Source of the DNA: an uncultured Alphaproteobacteria bacterium
GTDB lineage: Bacteria; Pseudomonadota; Alphaproteobacteria; RF32; CAG-239
Direction of reading: 5' to 3'
Assembly (NCBI GenBank): GCA_910580155.1
Contig: CAJTWX010000031.1
Coordinates: 1-17,033 of the forward strand
Length of the DNA stretch: 17,033 bases
Position numbers and translations under genes: made by a program. The notes below the pieces were generated by a model. It had not been told where the DNA came from and ran no database searches. It was given only the letters and a program-made list of their open reading frames with translations. Of the stretch, positions 6,158 to 13,652 are shown piece after piece (the first letter of the stretch is position 1; the number at the start of each line of letters is the position of its first letter).

Positions 6158-7047
6158 ATCTCGCCATCCAGTTCTTTAATAGTTTTGACAGCTTCTTCGT
6201 ATAAGACTTTATTGTTGCGGATAGACAGCCTGATATTTGATTTGGCAAGTTCTTCATTGGTGCCGCAATCATAACGCTCTGTGGCCGTCAAAACGCCTTT
6301 AAGCGGCGTTCCCCGCTGAGCTGCAAAATTAATGGCATCAGTCAGGTTAATTTCACCATTACTGCCTTTTTGTACCTCGGGCAGAATATCCAAAATAAGA
6401 TTAGGTAAAACATATGGTCCCATACTGGCATATGGTGATTCTATCTGTTCCATTTTCGGTTTCTCAATAACCCCTGAGGCGGAAACGATATTTCCTTCTT
6501 TAACAGCGCCGGTCAAAACGCCGTATCTTGAAAGTTCTTCTTTCGGAAACATTATAATATTCTCAACAATGCCGCCGGATCGTTCATAAACTTCGGAAAG
6601 CTGCGATAAAATTCCCTTTCCGCGGCAAACGTAAACATCATCCACCCACATCACGATAAAATCTCTTTTTCCGATAATCTCTTTGGCACATAAAACGGCG
6701 TGTCCGTTACCTTTCGGCTCGCTCTGTCGTGCAAAGGAAAATTTCACGCCGGCAGGAACGGTTTTTTTCAAAGCTTCCCATAGTTCAAGCTTATCTTGCC
6801 TGAGCAAACGTTCTTCAAGGTCTTCTTTTGGGGAAAAATAATTCTCATACATCGCCCGCGAAGTATCATCACTGTAAATAAAAATAATCTCTTTAACACC
6901 CGCTTCCGCACACGCATCAACCGCATATTGGATAATGGGCAGATTATTTAAGCATAAAAAGCCTTTATGCATAGCCTTTGTTGCCGGCAAATTGCGGGTT
7001 GAAAGCCCCGCTACCGGCAAAACGGCAACTTCTGGTCTTGCAAACAT
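6154..7047 (-). CDS. GalU-like nucleotidyltransferase (UTP-glucose-1-phosphate uridylyltransferase family), atypical motifs
   Basis: A 297-residue cytosolic enzyme of the GalU/RmlA superfamily. Canonical GalU makes UDP-glucose from UTP and glucose-1-phosphate for surface polysaccharides. Conserved here are PVAGLSTRNLPATKA (11-25), Lys28, RQSEPKGNGHAVL (108-119), Asp136 at the metal position, IEKPK (194-198), E-I-N-L-TDAI (232-239) and YDCGT (259-263). Departures from the consensus are GLGTR to GLSTR (Ser16), PKEMLP to HKGFLC (27-32) and GRYVL to GPYVL (210-214). These sit in the nucleotide and sugar-phosphate pocket, so substrate may differ and I give no gene symbol. An AGGAG site (complement of 7055-7059) lies seven bases before ATG. 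It lies 71 nt downstream of the AsmA-family gene on the same strand and could be cotranscribed. Confidence 0.85.
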   Translation of the reverse strand: MFARPEVAVLPVAGLSTRNLPATKAMHKGFLCLNNLPIIQYAVDACAEAGVKEIIFIYSDDTSRAMYENYFSPKEDLEERLLRQDKLELWEALKKTVPAGVKFSFARQSEPKGNGHAVLCAKEIIGKRDFIVMWVDDVYVCRGKGILSQLSEVYERSGGIVENIIMFPKEELSRYGVLTGAVKEGNIVSASGVIEKPKMEQIESPYASMGPYVLPNLILDILPEVQKGSNGEINLTDAINFAAQRGTPLKGVLTATERYDCGTNEELAKSNIRLSIRNNKVLYEEAVKTIKELDGEI

Positions 7048-7118
7048 AATAAATCTCCTGTTTCATTCAATGAACACAGTGTATCTGATAAACTTTATTT
7101 TCGCAATCTCAAAGATAA

Positions 7119-10100
7119 TTATTTAACAGCTAAAGCTGAATACTTGCCGGCAACGCCACTTAATTTGCTGTAAGAACTGTCATTTGCAGCAAAAACGTAT
7201 TTAGGCGCACGGGCAGTTTGTCGGGGGAGGGTGTTTTTGTTTTCGAGCGCGCTTTTGCCGGTGATGCCGTTAGCCTTTGCCATTGGGGATAAGCTATTGG
7301 CAAACACATATTTATTATCATTAAAAGAATCCTGTATCGGTTCGGACACAACACTTGTATATGTAATGTCAAAAGACGGGCTCATATTGTCCGAATGCGC
7401 CGTAATAACTGGAAGAGATGTTTCTGCCGGTTCGATTTTTCTGTTTTGTACAGCATTTTGCACGGCTATCGGCCGGTTAATTTCAGGCTTGCTGCCAAAT
7501 AATTTGATAACGTCGCCGTAACGGGCTTTTTTAAATTTAGAGCCGGATTTTTTATTCACCCTGTCAAAACCATCAGCTGTTGGTGAGGTCAGTTCTTTGC
7601 CGATATTAAGTGCAATAACCGGATTGCGTTTAAGGTTTGTTTTGGCATCGCTTTGAGAAATTGTATAATCTTCAATGTTGATGTGAATATCATTTTGTGC
7701 CAAAGAAACAGAAGGTTCCGGCTTCTCGTTACGAATAGCCGTCATTTTTTCTTCTTCTGCTTTAACCTGCTCAATTATGTCATTAAGCGCAGTCTGTGTT
7801 TTTTGCATAAGTTTCAGGCTTTCTGTAACTACAGTATTGTTCTCTTCGTTCAAAGTAACTATCGGTGTAACGGTTTCTGCAAGTTTAATCTCCGGAGTAA
7901 TTGTAGGTTTAGGCTCGGTTGCCGACAAAACTGTATCATATTCGACTATCTCTACGGGGATTTCCGGCATTACGGCTGCCGTTTCGGCAATGACCGAAGT
8001 TTCAGCTTGCATATTGGGGGTGTCAGTAGGAATAGTTACAGCGGTATCAGCGTTTAATGGTTCTTCAGACTGCAAAATATTTGATAAGAGCGAGGATAAG
8101 CCGCCTGTATTGATATTTGCCGCAGTTTTAATATCTTTCTTGGTTTTTTGTTCAGCTCTGAAATTATTGATAAGCTCATATAAGTTGCTTTTAATATTTT
8201 GCAACTGGCTCAACTTTTCGTCAATTTTTTTTTTATCAGCCTCAGCATCTGTTTGCACATCTGTTTTGGGTTCTAAAACAGCAGCCCCTTCTGTCTGGGC
8301 ATTTGCGGCAGTTGCATTATTATCCGTGCTCTCTTCGGAAACATCAGTTTCCGCATCAGTGAAAACTTCGCTTTTGACCTCATCTTTTTTATCTTTTGGC
8401 GAACCTGTTGTCGGTTGAGACGGGTCAATTTCTTCAGCTTTTTCCGGAACACGCACCATATAATCGTCATAGTCGCGTGTTTCTAATTCAAGTGCTGTAA
8501 TGAAGTCTTCAATGCTGCTGATAATATCTTTGTTCAAAGTCTTGGTATAAGACAGCATTGTATTCAAAGCTTGTACCGCAATTTCATTATTATCCTGCAT
8601 TGCGTCAACATTGCTTGTATCCACAATAAACAGATAGTCATCGCGCATTTTTGTATGGAGCTTATTAAGGCGTTCCATATCGTTTGAAACCTTCTTGATA
8701 TTTTCTAACAAAAGTTTTTCTGTATCTTCCGAGAGCGGTGCCGTTCCGTTTTTCATTAAGGCAATCTGCTTGACGTATGCTTCGGAAAGCTCGTTAAAGT
8801 ATGCAGTATTGTTGGAAGCTGCATCATATAACCAGGCAATTTTGTTAAAGATTTCATCATAAACATATTTGCCGTCAACAATGTAGTTATCTTCCAATGC
8901 CTTAGGTGCTAATTCCAGTTTGGCGGTTTCAGATTTTATTTTTGCGTCAATGTCCAATAATTCTTTTTCATCTAAAGAAGGCTGTAGTTTGCTGCGCAAA
9001 TCATTAAGCCTTTGCCGTGCAGTCTGAATATCGCGTATATTGTTATCATACGTTCTCATAACTGCTCTGTCGCTGGATTTGGGTTTAAAGCGTTCTGCCT
9101 CAGAAGAAACACGGTCAGCAATCAGCAGTGCATCATCAATATTTTTCTGTGTTGCTGCGATTTTATTTTTTATTATTTCATTCTTCTCATTTTCCCGTTG
9201 GATAAGAGCCGCGTTGGCAAGTTTATCGGTTTCTTCGATTCGCGTTGTCGTATCGCTTAAATCAAGCTTCAGTTGCGGATTTGCAAGATCTCCTTCTAAA
9301 GCAAACTTCAAAACATCAGAAAATGATGCATTATGGTAAATCGTGTCAAAAGAAGCATTAACTAGCTTGTCTTTAAGGCTTAAGCTAAGCTGCATATACA
9401 TATCGACAACCGGAGACTGCCATAATATTTTATCTGCGCTGACGTTGCCGTCTTTAATTGTATATTTGCCGCTGATTTTAGTAAATGCACTCTCACCAGA
9501 TGTCAGGCTGCTGCGGACGAAATTATCAAATCCGGCAACAGATTTTCGCTGTTCAATATCAAATTTGATTATATCCAAATCCCAGCCTTTCATTACCGTA
9601 TCCGTCAGCTGGAAACTACCGGAAGAGTTAAGATTGTTCATAAAATCACTAACCGAGGAAGCATTCGACTCAAACGTGCCGTTTGCAGAAAGAATGCCGG
9701 AATTCAACCGGTAAACTTTCCCGCCGAGAGCCGCAGTTTTAACACCGGCAATATAGTATTTTCCTTTAATATTGGGTGTGCCGTTAGAATTAAGAACAAA
9801 ATCGCCGCTAATAGTACTCTTGTCGCTTTGTGTTTCAAATGAAAGCACATTTAATACGCCCTGTTTAAGTTTCACTTCAGCCTTTGTCGCTAAATACGGC
9901 TTATTGGCATAAATGAAAGATTGCGCTGTGGCTTTGATGTCAAAATCAAGCTTTTGCAATGGTGAATAGTCAATTTTGTTTTCGCTGAAAGCCGGCAGTT
10001 CAATAAAGTCGGCCGTATCCGAAACATATACGGTATTGTTTTTCTTTGAAAGGTTAAACCAACGTTTTGCGTCAAATTTATCAAAATCGAGTTCTGCCTT

Positions 10101-12323
10101 AAGTTTCGGTTTGTCCAAACTATTATCAAACTGGATAAGCCCTTTAATTTTGTTTGCGCCTAAATGTGCATCAATAGCGCTAAATTCAAATATGTCGCTG
10201 TTTCCCTTAATTTTGCCGTTGGCAGAAAAGGCCGTCACAGGAATATTGGGTGTATAATCCAAATTTAATGCGTTAATAAAGTTGGCAAAATTATTTGTTT
10301 TAAGTTCCAAATCGCCGTTTATTGCAGTTTTTGCTTTGTCCGGATTGGCAACCAAACCGGTGAACGAAAATTCTGTATCGCCAAATTTTTGTACCGAACT
10401 TAAACTGAAATCATTAAAGTTACCGGCCAAAGCTCCCTGTGCAGCAAATAATTTACGTTTAAATAAGCCTTTATCGCCGGTATTTATTCCTAAAGAAGAA
10501 ACAAAAGCAGGGAAGTTTGATGATTTAACACTATACGTAAGCTCTTTAAACTGTGGTTCAGAAAAGGTTTTTTCAATGTCTGCTTTAACTTCTAACTGAG
10601 CATTGGCAATATTTTTGAAAGAAAGGTTTTTAACATTAAAATTATCCTGTTCTTTGCTGAACTGCAAAACAATATCCTGCATCGGGATTTTATTATACAC
10701 CGCATCTTCAATAGAAATTTGTGCAGTAGTTTGAATATCGTCATCCCAGTCAATCAGGTTAAGCTGATGGATGAATTTCTCCTTTATTGAACTGTTTTTT
10801 ATGTTTTCAGGAATAATCTGCAGATACTTGTCAAAAATGATTTTAGAGGCAGCAATGTCCGCACTGACAGATTTTTTGCCGTCAGCCAAGGCATAACGAA
10901 TATTAAATCCCAGTGTTGTAGAATCAATAACTGATTTTGGCGCATAAATTTCAAAATTATCCAGTCCGCCTTTAATCTGAATATCAGCAGCAACCCGTTT
11001 GAAGACGGATTTTTTGTTTTCCTCAGCCGTTCGTTTGGTTAAATCAAAACCGAAAACCGACGCAAATGTTCTGAAATCTTCACTTTTAACAGATTGGTTA
11101 AAGATGTACTGAATTTTGTCGTTCAGGTTAACTTTGCCGGCGGTTCTGAATGAAGTTTCTCCAGACATAACAATACCGAAATTATTAATATCGAGAATGC
11201 CTTTATTTAAACTGAAACCCAGATTGAGGTTTTGCGCGTCCGCATTCTTATAAAAGGCACTCGGCGAACGCAGCTTAAAGGTGAGAGCGTATGGTGCAAC
11301 AGCTGTATCGGCAAATTTTCCACCTTTTTCGGCAAAATTGATATAGTCGCGGACAATCGTTTCCAATACATTAAGGTCAAATTTAGCCATATTAAATTCA
11401 GCAGCGATACTTTTTTCATTTCTTAAATTAAGCAGAATATTGCCGCTTCCTGTAATGTTTTTGCCATATTTGGTCGTAAAATTATCTAATTTGGCCATAT
11501 TGGCAGCATAGTTGTACTGGAAAGAGAAGAATGTCGGCTGGGTATAATTATTGTTAAGTGTATTCTCGCCGAAAATAATGTTGACAATCTCGGTAAGATT
11601 GCGCGTATCAAAGCTGACAGTACCTTTGGCAAGTTCGCCAATCGTTCCCTCGATTGTAAGTTTCGAGGCAGTAACGGCGTTTTCAACCGTCATATTTAAC
11701 GAAGTTGTATTGTTTCGGGAGATATTTCCCCTGAATTTGATCTCGCTGTTATTGTGGATAAATTTGCCATCGGTTTTATACGGTCCCTGCAAAGACGGCG
11801 CATTTACCGTTGCCGATATATTGGGAATATTGTATTCTTGTTTGGTTTGCAGGTTTTCATAAGCAATAGTCGCATTGTTAATGCGGATATTATCGAAGGA
11901 CATTTCCACATTACCCGATACATTGTGGCTGTTTTTTCCCACATTCTTCCAATTAAGATCGCCTTTTTCGGAAATTTCAATATTAACAGACGGTTGCTCT
12001 AATATCATAGACTGCACAATGAACTTATTATCAATAAGCGGTGCCAGTTCCAAATTTGCCGTAATTTGGTTAATTGTCACTAATGATGTAGAACTGTTGT
12101 TATTTGCATAAAATTTAACACGGCTGGCCGTAATTTTGGGCGCAGGGAAAATATCAACCTTCAGGTTTCCGTCAATAACCGACCTTAACCCCGTAATCTG
12201 GGTTAATCTTTGTGCAACAAGGGCTTTGTGCTTATTCCAGTCAAGTGTGTAAATATATATGCCGGCACCGGCAACAGCCAGCAAAATAAAACAGATGATA
12301 CCTATAATAACCTTTTTTAGCAC
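7119..12323 (-). CDS. Giant AsmA-family protein with coiled-coil and disordered C-terminal extension
   Basis: A 1734-residue protein. Residues about 4-26 form one N-terminal membrane anchor, so the rest should be periplasmic. Residues about 27-1020 are AsmA-like: many repeating amphipathic beta strands, an N-terminal VIDGNLKVDIFPAPKI block typical of AsmA, and an AsmA C-terminal block (FQLTDTVMKGWDLDI to LEGDLANPQLKLDL). AsmA/TamB-type proteins act as lipid-transfer bridges between inner and outer membranes. AsmA proteins normally end here. This one continues with about 275 residues of helical, Glu/Lys/Asp-rich coiled coil (about 1025-1300), then about 430 low-complexity Thr/Ala/Glu/Pro-rich residues. 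It ends with two copies of a KYVFA...GK.SAL..K repeat. The start is GTG with AGGAG six bases upstream. It contains an A10 tract near residue 1363. galU-like follows 71 nt downstream. Confidence 0.88.
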   Translation of the reverse strand: MLKKVIIGIICFILLAVAGAGIYIYTLDWNKHKALVAQRLTQITGLRSVIDGNLKVDIFPAPKITASRVKFYANNNSSTSLVTINQITANLELAPLIDNKFIVQSMILEQPSVNIEISEKGDLNWKNVGKNSHNVSGNVEMSFDNIRINNATIAYENLQTKQEYNIPNISATVNAPSLQGPYKTDGKFIHNNSEIKFRGNISRNNTTSLNMTVENAVTASKLTIEGTIGELAKGTVSFDTRNLTEIVNIIFGENTLNNNYTQPTFFSFQYNYAANMAKLDNFTTKYGKNITGSGNILLNLRNEKSIAAEFNMAKFDLNVLETIVRDYINFAEKGGKFADTAVAPYALTFKLRSPSAFYKNADAQNLNLGFSLNKGILDINNFGIVMSGETSFRTAGKVNLNDKIQYIFNQSVKSEDFRTFASVFGFDLTKRTAEENKKSVFKRVAADIQIKGGLDNFEIYAPKSVIDSTTLGFNIRYALADGKKSVSADIAASKIIFDKYLQIIPENIKNSSIKEKFIHQLNLIDWDDDIQTTAQISIEDAVYNKIPMQDIVLQFSKEQDNFNVKNLSFKNIANAQLEVKADIEKTFSEPQFKELTYSVKSSNFPAFVSSLGINTGDKGLFKRKLFAAQGALAGNFNDFSLSSVQKFGDTEFSFTGLVANPDKAKTAINGDLELKTNNFANFINALNLDYTPNIPVTAFSANGKIKGNSDIFEFSAIDAHLGANKIKGLIQFDNSLDKPKLKAELDFDKFDAKRWFNLSKKNNTVYVSDTADFIELPAFSENKIDYSPLQKLDFDIKATAQSFIYANKPYLATKAEVKLKQGVLNVLSFETQSDKSTISGDFVLNSNGTPNIKGKYYIAGVKTAALGGKVYRLNSGILSANGTFESNASSVSDFMNNLNSSGSFQLTDTVMKGWDLDIIKFDIEQRKSVAGFDNFVRSSLTSGESAFTKISGKYTIKDGNVSADKILWQSPVVDMYMQLSLSLKDKLVNASFDTIYHNASFSDVLKFALEGDLANPQLKLDLSDTTTRIEETDKLANAALIQRENEKNEIIKNKIAATQKNIDDALLIADRVSSEAERFKPKSSDRAVMRTYDNNIRDIQTARQRLNDLRSKLQPSLDEKELLDIDAKIKSETAKLELAPKALEDNYIVDGKYVYDEIFNKIAWLYDAASNNTAYFNELSEAYVKQIALMKNGTAPLSEDTEKLLLENIKKVSNDMERLNKLHTKMRDDYLFIVDTSNVDAMQDNNEIAVQALNTMLSYTKTLNKDIISSIEDFITALELETRDYDDYMVRVPEKAEEIDPSQPTTGSPKDKKDEVKSEVFTDAETDVSEESTDNNATAANAQTEGAAVLEPKTDVQTDAEADKKKIDEKLSQLQNIKSNLYELINNFRAEQKTKKDIKTAANINTGGLSSLLSNILQSEEPLNADTAVTIPTDTPNMQAETSVIAETAAVMPEIPVEIVEYDTVLSATEPKPTITPEIKLAETVTPIVTLNEENNTVVTESLKLMQKTQTALNDIIEQVKAEEEKMTAIRNEKPEPSVSLAQNDIHINIEDYTISQSDAKTNLKRNPVIALNIGKELTSPTADGFDRVNKKSGSKFKKARYGDVIKLFGSKPEINRPIAVQNAVQNRKIEPAETSLPVITAHSDNMSPSFDITYTSVVSEPIQDSFNDNKYVFANSLSPMAKANGITGKSALENKNTLPRQTARAPKYVFAANDSSYSKLSGVAGKYSALAVK
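7122..7313 (-). repeat. Two copies of a 26-27-residue repeat at the AsmA C-terminus
   Basis: The copy at 7236-7313 and the copy at 7122-7202 both start KYVFA. They share Ser9, Lys13, Gly16, Gly19 and Lys20 without gaps. After one inserted residue in the second copy, both end in SAL, two variable residues and Lys. The second copy is followed directly by the stop codon. The copies are separated by 11 residues. This is a protein-level duplication; the DNA has diverged. Confidence 0.75.
8225..8234 (-). other. A10 homopolymer in the coding strand of the AsmA-family gene
   Basis: Ten consecutive T on the plus strand give A10 in the mRNA, encoding Asp-Lys-Lys-Lys-Ile around residue 1363. Insertion of one A gives an immediate TGA. 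Loss of one A gives a TGA four codons later. It is therefore a candidate slippage or phase-variation site. Confidence 0.5.
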
Positions 12324-12329
12324 GATTTT

Positions 12330-12334
12330 CTCCT
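12330..12334 (-). promoter_or_regulatory. Ribosome binding site supporting the GTG start of the AsmA-family gene
   Basis: The complement reads AGGAG, six bases before GTG at 12323. The GTG gives a protein beginning with two lysines and a hydrophobic anchor, as expected for AsmA, so GTG rather than a downstream ATG is the start. Confidence 0.8.
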
Positions 12335-12350
12335 AACTTTAAAATAAGCT

Positions 12351-12378
12351 TTGCTAAATTTTTTAATCATTGTATATT
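12351..12378 (+). promoter_or_regulatory. Possible sigma70-type promoter of the cdd-punA-deoA operon
   Basis: TTGCTA (12351-12356) and TATATT (12373-12378), spaced by 16 bases, fit the -35/-10 consensus moderately well and lie 66 bases before the cdd start. The surrounding DNA is very AT-rich, so other pairings are possible. Confidence 0.3.
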
Positions 12379-12432
12379 ATAAAAAATTAACGAAACGATA
12401 ATATCCGCACTTTTTTATAAAAATATTTAAAA

Positions 12433-12437
12433 AGGAG
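12433..12437 (+). promoter_or_regulatory. Ribosome binding site of cdd (decides its start)
   Basis: AGGAG at 12433-12437 directly touches an ATG at 12438, which is too close to be used, and lies six bases before the ATG at 12444. This makes 12444 the start. Confidence 0.8.
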
Positions 12438-12443
12438 ATGTTA

Positions 12444-12848
12444 ATGGAGATAATATACAAATTGTTTGAAACGGCAAAAAAGGCACGGTTGAATGCGTAT
12501 GCCCCGTATTCCAAATATCTGGTTGGGGCATCAGTGTTGGCAGAAAGCGGTGCTGTTTATGCTTCTTGTAATGTAGAAAACATATCTTTTCCGTGCGGTG
12601 TATGTGCCGAAGCCGGCGCGATTTCTGCAATGGTAGCAGCCGGAGAGCGGAAATTAAAAGCCGTATTAGTTGTTTCAGAGGGCAAAGATTTGGTATATCC
12701 GTGCGGGGCTTGCCTGCAAAGAATAGCCGAATTTGCCGATGCCGACACACAGATATATCTGGCCGATACAGCGCAAATCCGTAAAACCTGCCGGATAACA
12801 GACCTTCTTCCGCACAATTTCAAAGCATCGGAGCTGACAGATGATTGA
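12444..12848 (+). CDS. cdd: Cytidine deaminase
   Basis: Cdd converts cytidine and deoxycytidine to uridine and deoxyuridine in pyrimidine salvage. The 134-residue length fits the small homotetrameric zinc enzymes. Cys54 and catalytic Glu56 lie in CAEAGAI, and Cys87 and Cys90 in PCGAC, giving the three zinc cysteines. Asn43 and Glu45 in CNVEN bind the ribose. Many Cdd proteins have CAER; the CAEAGAI form seen here is one I associate with alphaproteobacterial enzymes. The start at 12444 is fixed by the ribosome site. It is the first gene of a three-gene salvage operon. Its last eight bases overlap the start of punA, which implies translational coupling. Confidence 0.96.
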   Translation: MEIIYKLFETAKKARLNAYAPYSKYLVGASVLAESGAVYASCNVENISFPCGVCAEAGAISAMVAAGERKLKAVLVVSEGKDLVYPCGACLQRIAEFADADTQIYLADTAQIRKTCRITDLLPHNFKASELTDD

Positions 12849-13650
12849 ACAAACCGCAGATATTATCAAGCAGGCATTAAGCTTGGAAAATCCTGATACC
12901 GCGATAATCTTAGGCTCGGGTTTAAATGGTTTTGCTACAACACTGGAACGAGCCAAATCAATAGCCTATAAAGATATTCCGGATTTTCCTCAAAGTACCG
13001 TATCAGGGCATAAAGGCGAATTAATTCGCGGTTTTTTAGGCAATAAAGAAATTTTGTGTCTAAACGGGCGTTTTCACCTATATGAAGGGCACGAACCGTC
13101 TGTTATAGCCAAAGTTATCCACATCTTAAAAGAATTAGGCGTGAAAAGGCTGATAGTCACCAACGCTGCCGGTTCGCTGCAAACAACGTTGTCTCCGGGG
13201 GCTTTGATGTTAATTTCTGACCATATTAATTTTAGCGGTAAAAATCCGCTAGTTGGGGCTAATGATGATAACTACGGTCCTCGTTTTCCGTCAATGAATA
13301 AGGCATATACCCTGAAATTGCGGCAAAAGTGCAAAGAAATAGCACAAAAACTGCAAATTGAATTGAACGAAGGTGTATATTTAATGGTTCTCGGACCAAA
13401 TTTTGAAACTTCGGCAGAAGTGCGGGCATTTGGAAAGCTGGGGGCTGATGCTGTCGGAATGTCAACCGTGCCTGAAGTTATTGCTGCAGCCCATTGCTCA
13501 ATGGAAGTTTTAGGGATTTCCGTGATAACCAACTATGCGGCAGGTTTGGTAGATAACACGCCGTCACATCAGGAAACACTTGAGGAGGCAGACAAAGCCT
13601 CCGCACGTTTAACCACACTCTTAACGGAGTTTATTAAAGAGGAGGATTAG
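12841..13650 (+). CDS. punA: Purine nucleoside phosphorylase, trimeric type
   Basis: This enzyme phosphorolyses inosine, guanosine and their deoxy forms to base and (deoxy)ribose-1-phosphate. The 269 residues include the phosphate loop ILGSGL with Ser26, GHKGEL (56-61), Arg77 and His79 in RFHLYEGH, TNAAGS (107-112), and GPNFETSAEVR with Glu189. GMSTVPE follows with Ser208, then ITNYAAG with Asn231. The spacing of Ser26/Arg77/His79 and of Glu189/Ser208/Asn231 matches human PNP Ser33/Arg84/His86 and Glu201/Ser220/Asn243. The Glu/Asn pair indicates preference for 6-oxopurines. It starts inside the end of cdd and ends 2 nt before deoA. Whether it was named punA or deoD in a given genome is a naming matter; the trimeric family is clear. 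Confidence 0.95.
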   Translation: MIEQTADIIKQALSLENPDTAIILGSGLNGFATTLERAKSIAYKDIPDFPQSTVSGHKGELIRGFLGNKEILCLNGRFHLYEGHEPSVIAKVIHILKELGVKRLIVTNAAGSLQTTLSPGALMLISDHINFSGKNPLVGANDDNYGPRFPSMNKAYTLKLRQKCKEIAQKLQIELNEGVYLMVLGPNFETSAEVRAFGKLGADAVGMSTVPEVIAAAHCSMEVLGISVITNYAAGLVDNTPSHQETLEEADKASARLTTLLTEFIKEED

Positions 13651-13652
13651 CT

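Noticed and set aside
7062..7074. Palindrome TTCATT-C-AATGAA between the AsmA and galU-like genes
   Set aside because: It is short and AT-rich with no T tract, so neither a terminator nor an operator can be supported.
7231..10599. Many plus-strand ORFs of 60-213 codons inside this span
   Set aside because: They lie antisense to the AsmA-family gene, have odd residue composition (Ser/Phe/Cys-rich), lack ribosome sites and resemble no family. They follow from the codon bias of the real gene.
12438..12443. ATG at 12438 as the cdd start
   Set aside because: The ribosome site directly touches this ATG, leaving no spacer; the ATG six bases later has correct spacing.
13115..13123. Perfect DnaA box TTATCCACA
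   Set aside because: It lies inside the punA coding sequence (Val-Ile-His codons), is single, and has no origin-like surroundings.
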